NCBI GenBank assembly: GCA_965228045.1
Contig: OZ245789.1
Span: 3,720,001 to 3,784,000, forward strand
Reading direction: 5' to 3'
DNA from: JANQEU01 sp965228045
GTDB taxonomy: Bacteria; Bacteroidota; Bacteroidia; Cytophagales; Cyclobacteriaceae
Length of the DNA stretch: 64,000 bases
In this document: piece after piece, positions 58,163 to 64,000 of the stretch
Layout: each line of letters starts with the position of its first letter
Position numbering within the stretch: the stretch's first letter is position 1
Translations under genes and position numbers: made by a program
Notes under the pieces: generated by a model
Databases searched by the model: none
What the model was told of the DNA's origin: nothing
The model's input: only the letters and a program-made list of their open reading frames with translations

Positions 58163-59815
58163 TTAATTAACAGTGTTTTGTTCCACAAACCCGGCAAGTT
58201 GGCTATATTTTGCATAAAGCTTATCGTAATATTCTTTGGTAGAATCCACAGGACTGTAAGTCTTTTCAAATCCATTACCCATCTTCTTGATCGCATCATG
58301 AACGTTTTCATAAATTCCGGCTGCTGTAGCGGCATACATTGCGGCGCCAAGGGCGGGGGCCTGTTCTGAGGTGGCGATTTTGATGGGCATACCCAATACG
58401 TCCGCCAGCGTCTGCATGATGAAATCGGATTTTTTGGCCACGCCACCGATTCCTACAACAGCCTTTATGTCCACACCTTCCTCCTGAAATCGCTCCACTA
58501 TCTTTCTCGCTCCAAAACAAATAGACTCCACCAATGCCTTAAAAATCTCAGGAGCCTTTGTTCCCAAATGCAGACCCGTGATCGCCATTTTCAGGGCCTG
58601 ATTGGCATCGGGTGTCCTCCTTCCATTGATCCAGTCCAGCGCCACTACATCAGCCTGACCATGAGGCAATCTGGCAGCTTCGTTCGAAAGCTTTAGGATT
58701 ATGTTTTCTTTGATGGTCTCCTTTTGCGAATCGGAAAGCCCCTCCATTAAATGGTCCACCGGCCATGCCAGGACATCTCTAAACCAGGCCAGCACGTCCC
58801 CGAAGGCAGACTGACCGGCTTCCAGACCAATCATCCCGGGAATGACTGAGCCGTCTACCTGACCACAAATTCCACGAACTGTTTTTTCCTGAACTACTTC
58901 CGATGGGGATACAATGATATCGCAGGTCGAAGTCCCCATCACTCTTACAAGCGTGAATTCCTCCACTTCCGCCCCTACCGCACCGGCATGAGCGTCAAAA
59001 GTGCCTACGGCAATCACAACCTCTGTAGAAAGTCCCAGTTTTGATGCCCACTCAGAGGAAAGCTTTCCTGCCACCTCATCAGAAGTATAAGTATTGCGAT
59101 AGAGATTCTTCTTCAATGTGACCAGACTCGGATCCAGCCTTTCAAGAAATTCATCCGCCGGTAATCCATTCCAGCTTTCGTGCCACATTGCCTTATGACC
59201 GGCAGCACATCTGCTCCTCCTGAAGGATGTCAAATCCCCTCCTCCTGTCAAAATGAAAGTCATCAGATCACAATGCTCCATCCAGGAAAATGTGTCCTTT
59301 TTTATACGTTCATCTTCCCGAATGACGTGTAAGATCTTAGCCCAGAACCATTCTGAGGAATATATTCCTCCCTCGTATTTGGTATAAACCTTTCCTCCCC
59401 ATGTTCTGCATAATCGATTGATTTCATCGGCTTCCTTAATGGCTGTGTGATCCTTCCAGAGTATCATCATGGCATTTGGGTCATCTTCAAAACCCTTTTT
59501 CATACAAAGAGCCGTGCCATCTTTATCCACAGGGATCGGAGATGAACCCGTAGTATCAATACAGATTCCCCTAATGGAATCCGGATCTACATCTGACTTA
59601 TCTACTACTCCCTTAATGGTCGCTTCTATCCCTTCAAGATGATCCAACACATGTTGGCGAAATTGCTGACGGGCAGGATCACAGAATTTACCTTCTTTCC
59701 AACGTTTGTACCAATGAACCTTAGTTGAAATTGTCTTTCCATTGGACGCATCCACCAACACTGCACGAACTGAGTCCGTACCAAAGTCCAAACCAATGAC
59801 ATAATTAGCTTCCAT
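58163..59815 (-). CDS. araB: L-ribulokinase
   Basis: A 550-aa FGGY-family sugar kinase. It has GLDFGTDSVRAVLVD (phosphate-1), GICIDTTGSS, the FGGY-type VGTFDAHAGAVGAEV with catalytic Asp, and an adenosine-binding GIGGVAKKSDFIMQTLADVLGMPI. It phosphorylates L-ribulose. The AraB-specific GxDFGTDSVR and the length distinguish it from xylulokinase. araD follows at 2 bp and the GH127 gene precedes at 11 bp. Confidence 0.96.
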   Translation of the reverse strand: MEANYVIGLDFGTDSVRAVLVDASNGKTISTKVHWYKRWKEGKFCDPARQQFRQHVLDHLEGIEATIKGVVDKSDVDPDSIRGICIDTTGSSPIPVDKDGTALCMKKGFEDDPNAMMILWKDHTAIKEADEINRLCRTWGGKVYTKYEGGIYSSEWFWAKILHVIREDERIKKDTFSWMEHCDLMTFILTGGGDLTSFRRSRCAAGHKAMWHESWNGLPADEFLERLDPSLVTLKKNLYRNTYTSDEVAGKLSSEWASKLGLSTEVVIAVGTFDAHAGAVGAEVEEFTLVRVMGTSTCDIIVSPSEVVQEKTVRGICGQVDGSVIPGMIGLEAGQSAFGDVLAWFRDVLAWPVDHLMEGLSDSQKETIKENIILKLSNEAARLPHGQADVVALDWINGRRTPDANQALKMAITGLHLGTKAPEIFKALVESICFGARKIVERFQEEGVDIKAVVGIGGVAKKSDFIMQTLADVLGMPIKIATSEQAPALGAAMYAATAAGIYENVHDAIKKMGNGFEKTYSPVDSTKEYYDKLYAKYSQLAGFVEQNTVN

Positions 59816-59826
59816 ACACTACCCTC

Positions 59827-61803
59827 TCAAATACTCTCCGGAATCCATACCTTCATTTTGCCTACACCACGGTTCGACCATGAATAATAAGGTATGGCTT
59901 TGAAACTAACATTGCTGTTTTCGACTTGCAGAACATTTACTCCCTCCAACAGGTCGGGTTGCATCGCTACGTTGTACTTTTCTCCGCCTGTCAATGCTAT
60001 TGATTCAAACTGGGTCTTATTATCCACTTCCTCTACCGCATAAACGATCGGACCATATTCCAGTGATTTCTTGTTTCTGTCTTCCTCTACGACTTCCGCG
60101 GCCTTCACTTCTCTTACTTTCATATCAAAAGCCAACCCGACAGAGGTTTTCCCGGACCAGTTTCGGTCAAGGACATAGTATCCATCCACAACCTCCATTT
60201 CTGTATTTACTCCATCAATACTTATTTTGGGTTGTGCCGCGTTTTCATTAGCATAGCTGTAAAGATTTCCCGGGAGTACTTCATTTCGGGCCCAACCCGG
60301 AACTCTTAGTTTCACCACAAAATCAGACGAAACCTCCGTTTCAATATCAATTTTCACATCTCCATTCCAAGGATATTGTGTCTGCTGAGAAACCTTGATA
60401 TCGGTACCATTCAGGTTAATGTCTGCCTGGTTCTCAGCATATAAATTTACATACAGGGTATCCTTCTGTTTGGAATATATCAAACCAGGTATGGATGGAA
60501 TGAACCGAATCAAATTAGTAGGACAGCAAGAGCAATCAAACCATGATTGTCGGGTACATTTCCCCTGGTTAAACTCATACTTGCCGTCAGATTCGAGGGC
60601 GTTAGGATAGAAGAACTTCTGGCCATCAAGTGACAGTCCGGAAATGAGTCCATTGTACAAAGTCCGCTCAATGACGTCATAGTAATCCACTTTACCATCA
60701 AGCATGTATAACCTGTGATTCCAATAGACATCACCGATGGCCGCACAGGTTTCGTTGTAAGCAGTGAGATTGGGGAGTTCATATTGAGATCCAAAAGCCT
60801 CCCCACTCCTGGATGCACCAATGCCACCCGTCACGTACATTTTTTTGGTCACCATATCCTCCCAAAGCGTGTGAATGGCCCGATTATAGTCGGCATCGTC
60901 ATAAATAGCCGCTATATCTGTCATCCCAGCATACATATACACTGCTCTTACCGCATGCCCCACCACTTCCTTCTGTTCCACCACTGGTTGATGATCTTGT
61001 GAATATGGACCGAAAAGTTCTCTGTCATTTACAGTTTTTCCTCTTCCGTCAAGGAAATACTTCGCCAGTTCCAGGTAGTCCTTTTTGCCTGTTATTCGAT
61101 AAAGTTTGATCAGACCGGTTTCGATGATCTGGTGACCAGGAACGGTTTCTATTTTACCCGGGCCAAAGGTTTCAACCATCAGGTCGGCATTGCTTGTCGC
61201 AATGTCCAGAAAGTTTTTCTTTCCTGTGGCAAGGTGGTGAACGGCTGCAGCCTCGTATAGATGCCCTGCGTTGTACAATTCATGACTCATGGCCAGTGAC
61301 TCCCATCTTTCCCCTTTTTCTACCTTAACCCACTCGGCGGGTGGTTTCGCGGGATTTATGGTTCGCCAGGTGGTGAGATATCCGTCTGGCTCCTGACCCT
61401 TGGCAATAATACCAATTAGCGAATCCAACAAAATTTCCAGTTCTTCATTAGGTGAACTAATCAAAGAATTGGACACACCTTCTATGGTCTTGTAGACATC
61501 CGTATCGTCAAAAGGCATATAACCTCGTACGTCTCCATTCATCTCTCCACCAGCTATCAGGAAATTATCAAATCGGCCCTCTTCCTCGCACTTTGCCAGT
61601 GCATAGTCTATCGTTTTTTCCTGGACTCTTTTGATAATGGGCAACCAGAATTGGTCCGTTACACGAACATTTCTGATGTCAACGGGTGAGATTGGATAGT
61701 CTGACAGTCCATCTGCTTCTGATACGACATCCGTTTCCTTTTTCTGACAGCTTAATAGGCTAATGCCAATAACTAAGATGGATATAACTGTAATGGGTTT
61801 CAT
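59827..61803 (-). CDS. GH127 beta-L-arabinofuranosidase (lipoprotein)
   Basis: A 658-aa predicted lipoprotein (lipobox LLSCQ) of glycoside hydrolase family 127, with an (alpha/alpha)6 barrel followed by beta domains. The zinc/catalytic residues of HypBA1 (Glu338, Cys340, Cys417, Cys418) have counterparts at Glu351 and Cys353 in YNETCAAIGDVYW and Cys426-Cys427 in DCSCCPTNL, so the catalytic Cys is present. It releases L-arabinose from beta-1,2-linked arabinofuranosides, for example of extensin-like glycoproteins or pectic side chains. Confidence 0.92.
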   Translation of the reverse strand: MKPITVISILVIGISLLSCQKKETDVVSEADGLSDYPISPVDIRNVRVTDQFWLPIIKRVQEKTIDYALAKCEEEGRFDNFLIAGGEMNGDVRGYMPFDDTDVYKTIEGVSNSLISSPNEELEILLDSLIGIIAKGQEPDGYLTTWRTINPAKPPAEWVKVEKGERWESLAMSHELYNAGHLYEAAAVHHLATGKKNFLDIATSNADLMVETFGPGKIETVPGHQIIETGLIKLYRITGKKDYLELAKYFLDGRGKTVNDRELFGPYSQDHQPVVEQKEVVGHAVRAVYMYAGMTDIAAIYDDADYNRAIHTLWEDMVTKKMYVTGGIGASRSGEAFGSQYELPNLTAYNETCAAIGDVYWNHRLYMLDGKVDYYDVIERTLYNGLISGLSLDGQKFFYPNALESDGKYEFNQGKCTRQSWFDCSCCPTNLIRFIPSIPGLIYSKQKDTLYVNLYAENQADINLNGTDIKVSQQTQYPWNGDVKIDIETEVSSDFVVKLRVPGWARNEVLPGNLYSYANENAAQPKISIDGVNTEMEVVDGYYVLDRNWSGKTSVGLAFDMKVREVKAAEVVEEDRNKKSLEYGPIVYAVEEVDNKTQFESIALTGGEKYNVAMQPDLLEGVNVLQVENSNVSFKAIPYYSWSNRGVGKMKVWIPESI

Positions 61804-61838
61804 ATCTAGTGGTTTATTGAATTTGACAAAAAGTCAAA

Positions 61839-63398
61839 TTACTTCATTTCAAGCACTATAACAGAGAATGGAGGAACTTCCATCGAAACGTTGGATTTCC
61901 CCTTTTTGAAATCTGAAAACTCCTGAGGAGTTACTTTATTTGGATTCTCGAATGTATTATGATCAGATATATCTGCTGATTTGAGAATGGTACCGGTCAC
62001 AGATTTGAATTCATATCCCCTAACTCCAAAGTCAATCGTATGTCCTTCATTTGCATCGATATTGACAATAGAAACGTGGACTGCTCCCTCTGAATCTTTG
62101 GAGGCGGATATCGATATTGCCGGCAGGCTTTTATCCCCCAACGAGTATTCGATTGCATTAAAATCAACAGGTAGCAATTCAGCATCATGATGCACATTGT
62201 ACATTTTCATTACATGATAGGTCGGTGTCAGGATCATTTTTTCCTCATCAGTCAGGATGACTGCCTGTAATACATTTACAGTTTGAGCCAAATTGGCCAT
62301 CTTCACACGTTCAGCATGATTATTGAAAATATTTAAAGTAATCCCTGCTATCATGGCATCTCTCATGGTGTTTTGCTGATAGAGGAATCCGGGATTAGTA
62401 CCTTCTTCCACATTGTACCATCCACCCCACTCATCGACGACAAGGTCTATTTCTTTGTTAGGATCATACTTATCCATGATGGTAGAGTGCCGGGTCACTA
62501 ACTCCTCCATTCTCCAGGCCCTTTGCATGGTACTGAAGTACTGATCCTCAGAAAACCCTGTAGCAGGTCCCTTATTACTCCAGTCAATCACGGAATACAT
62601 ATGGAGAGCCAATCCATCGATCATGTTTCGAGGGATATTTTTCATCAAAACCTCAGTCCAGTTGTAGTCAGCTTCACTCGCCCCACTTGCTATTCTGTAA
62701 AGTCCGTCCGTATTGCCCCAGTCAGACATGAACGTTGCATATTGTCTGTATATATTGGCATAGAACTCCGGCGTCATATGACCTCCGCAACCCCATGCTT
62801 CATTGCCTAAGCCCCAGTACTTCACATTCCATGGTTCTTCCCTCCCATTTTCTCTTCTCCAATCTGCCATTGGGCTGACTCCATCATGATTGACGTACTG
62901 AATCCAATCTGCAAACTCCTGTACCGTACCACTTCCAACATTGGCACTCAAGTACGGCTCAGCGTCCAATTGCTCACACATGTTGAGAAAATCATGAGTG
63001 CCAAAGCTATTGTCCTCCGTCACACCACCCCACCATCTATTGACGATCGTAGGTCTCTCTGACTTTGGCCCCACACCATCTTTCCAATGATAAGTATCCG
63101 CAAAACATCCTCCAGGCCACCTTAGATTAGGAATCTTCATGTCCTTGAGCGCTTCAATTACATCTGTCCGTACACCACCAACATTTGGTATCATTTCATT
63201 GTCTTCTCCTACATAAAAGCCACCATAAATACATCTACCAAGGTGCTCGGAGAAATGACCATAGATATGTTTGCTAATCTGATGTTTACCCTGATCAGCA
63301 TTGATTATTGCATTTACTTCAGCATTCTGAGCAAAAGAATTGGTCAGAGTGAATAACATGATCAGCAGCAGGAAAGAAAGTTTCGTTTGAGGTTTCAT
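61839..63398 (-). CDS. GH51 alpha-L-arabinofuranosidase (secreted)
   Basis: A 519-aa exported enzyme with signal peptide ending NSFAQ. It has the standard GH51 layout: HIYGHFSEHLGRCIYGG, LRWPGGCFADTYHWKDGVG, acid/base Glu in WGLGNEAWGCGGHM and nucleophile Glu in LVVDEWGGWYN, then a C-terminal beta domain. It lacks the CBM of the second GH51 and is the classic ~500-aa type. It is the first gene of the minus-strand ara run, behind the palindrome shared with araR. Confidence 0.95.
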   Translation of the reverse strand: MKPQTKLSFLLLIMLFTLTNSFAQNAEVNAIINADQGKHQISKHIYGHFSEHLGRCIYGGFYVGEDNEMIPNVGGVRTDVIEALKDMKIPNLRWPGGCFADTYHWKDGVGPKSERPTIVNRWWGGVTEDNSFGTHDFLNMCEQLDAEPYLSANVGSGTVQEFADWIQYVNHDGVSPMADWRRENGREEPWNVKYWGLGNEAWGCGGHMTPEFYANIYRQYATFMSDWGNTDGLYRIASGASEADYNWTEVLMKNIPRNMIDGLALHMYSVIDWSNKGPATGFSEDQYFSTMQRAWRMEELVTRHSTIMDKYDPNKEIDLVVDEWGGWYNVEEGTNPGFLYQQNTMRDAMIAGITLNIFNNHAERVKMANLAQTVNVLQAVILTDEEKMILTPTYHVMKMYNVHHDAELLPVDFNAIEYSLGDKSLPAISISASKDSEGAVHVSIVNIDANEGHTIDFGVRGYEFKSVTGTILKSADISDHNTFENPNKVTPQEFSDFKKGKSNVSMEVPPFSVIVLEMK

Positions 63399-63434
63399 TT
63401 TGTTTATTTGTGGTTAAACTCAGACATGAATTTA

Positions 63435-63457
63435 ATAAATGTATTTTTTACATTTAT
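63435..63457. promoter_or_regulatory. Candidate AraR operator between araR and the arabinan operon
   Basis: ATAAATGTA-N5-TACATTTAT is a perfect 9-bp inverted repeat. Each arm reads TACATTTA outward, one base from the -7 consensus TAnnTTTG, so the site may overlie divergent promoters. It lies 37 bp before the GH51 start and 63 bp before araR. An exact minus-strand -7 element TATGTTTG (63517-63510) is also present further upstream. Confidence 0.65.
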
Positions 63458-63519
63458 AAAGAAATAGAAAAAATTCAATTCTAAATCACTTTTTATATTT
63501 AAGTTTTTCCAAACATACT

Positions 63520-64000
63520 TTGAAAAAATCCATTCATAAATACAAGAATGAGGACAAGGTTCTGGTCGCAGTGGATTGCATCATCTTTGGCTTCGATCAG
63601 GATCTGGAAGAGTTAAAAATCCTGTTAGTCAAGAGGGCTATTGAACCAGAAATGGGGAAATGGTCACTTATGGGTGGATTTCTACACCTTGAAGAGACGC
63701 TAAAAGAAGCCGCGAATCGTGTTCTCTTTACGCTGACCGGACTGAAAGAGGTATACCTTGAGCAATTGAAAGCTTTTAGTATAGTAGATAGGGATCCCGT
63801 AGAGCGTACCATATCCGTTGCTTATTATGCATTAATCAATATTACTGACCACAACGAAGAGCTTATTAAGCAGTATTCGGCCAGATGGTTTGAGATTTCG
63901 GAAGTTCCTGAGCTAATTTTTGATCACAATGAAATGGTCGAGCAGGCCATTCAGAGGCTGCAATACCGGGCTTCCACGCAACCGATAGGATTTGAGTTGC
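63520..64000 (+). CDS. araR: AraR, Nudix-type transcriptional regulator of arabinose genes (partial)
   Basis: The first 160 codons are visible and the gene runs off the right edge; it starts with TTG at 63520, as no in-frame ATG exists. An N-terminal Nudix-like domain (VAVDCIIFGFD ... ILLVKRAIEPEMGKWSLMGGFLHLEETLKEAANRVL) is followed at about residue 150 by the start of a probable winged-helix segment. The Nudix box is degenerate: the REx2EE glutamates that bind metal are replaced (NRVLFTLTG), so it is a sensor, not a hydrolase. This matches the Bacteroidota AraR/NrtR-like regulator family. The divergent position before the ara genes supports the name. Confidence 0.88.
   Translation, partial: MKKSIHKYKNEDKVLVAVDCIIFGFDQDLEELKILLVKRAIEPEMGKWSLMGGFLHLEETLKEAANRVLFTLTGLKEVYLEQLKAFSIVDRDPVERTISVAYYALINITDHNEELIKQYSARWFEISEVPELIFDHNEMVEQAIQRLQYRASTQPIGFEL

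Overview
The window reads as a chromosomal segment of a Bacteroidota bacterium, most likely an environmental (probably marine) member of the Cytophagales-type gliding bacteria. The evidence is a type IX secretion (T9SS) PorP/SprF protein, large secreted proteins with T9SS type A and type B (gliding-motility) C-termini, a short Bacteroidota-type RpoD, BshB1 of bacillithiol synthesis, an AraR-type Nudix regulator, and promoters matching the Bacteroidota consensus TTTG-N19-TAnnTTTG (best cases before rpsO and before the tRNA-Thr locus). Shine-Dalgarno sequences are mostly absent. The genus cannot be named from the sequence. I see no rRNA, insertion sequence, prophage or CRISPR array.

Layout. 1-5.2 kb: 5' end of mraZ with its own MraZ boxes, a TlpA-like thioredoxin lipoprotein, a small XRE repressor facing a 71-aa gene across a perfect 20-bp palindrome, a DUF3124 lipoprotein, an EEP-family nuclease/phosphatase, and a tandem pair of Cys-rich lipoproteins. 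5.2-14.2 kb: a Tat-exported GMC dehydrogenase pair, a LytTR regulator, an outer-membrane protein, an S41 peptidase, a HipBA toxin-antitoxin module with two matched operators, and an AEC permease with a Tat-signal aminotransferase. 14.5-23.1 kb: membrane-anchored MutS-like ATPase, polyprenyl synthase, PhzF enzyme, acyltransferase plus gpsA (phospholipid precursor synthesis), Ste24-type protease. 23.2-32.4 kb: T9SS region (PorP/SprF, a 923-aa repeat adhesin, a 1413-aa type B secreted protein, small secreted proteins). 32.4-38.0 kb: a dabBA inorganic-carbon uptake operon preceded by unknown small genes, then a RelBE-type module.

38.0-38.8 kb holds the most unusual structure: tRNA-Thr(UGU) preceded, in its transcribed 5' leader, by four tandem ~92-bp units. 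Each begins with a copy of the 5' end of that tRNA, carries a 16-nt insert in the D-loop region and folds as a nested hairpin. A strong consensus promoter lies just before the array and a terminator just after the tRNA.

38.8-52.2 kb is housekeeping: DUF349 protein, YqgE, MiaE-like hydroxylase, pdxH, a glycosyltransferase, bshB1-trxB, rpoD, pnp, rpsO, LptF/G permease, START-domain protein, tRNA-Met, a CREST/ceramidase-like membrane protein. 52.2-64 kb is an L-arabinose/arabinan locus on the minus strand: GH51, GH127, araB, araD, araA, second GH51 and a sulfatase in one run, with araR divergent at the right edge and a palindrome between them. Secreted GH51 and GH127 enzymes would release L-arabinose, AraA/AraB/AraD convert it to xylulose-5-phosphate, and AraR would control the run. 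No SusC/SusD or arabinose transporter is inside the window.
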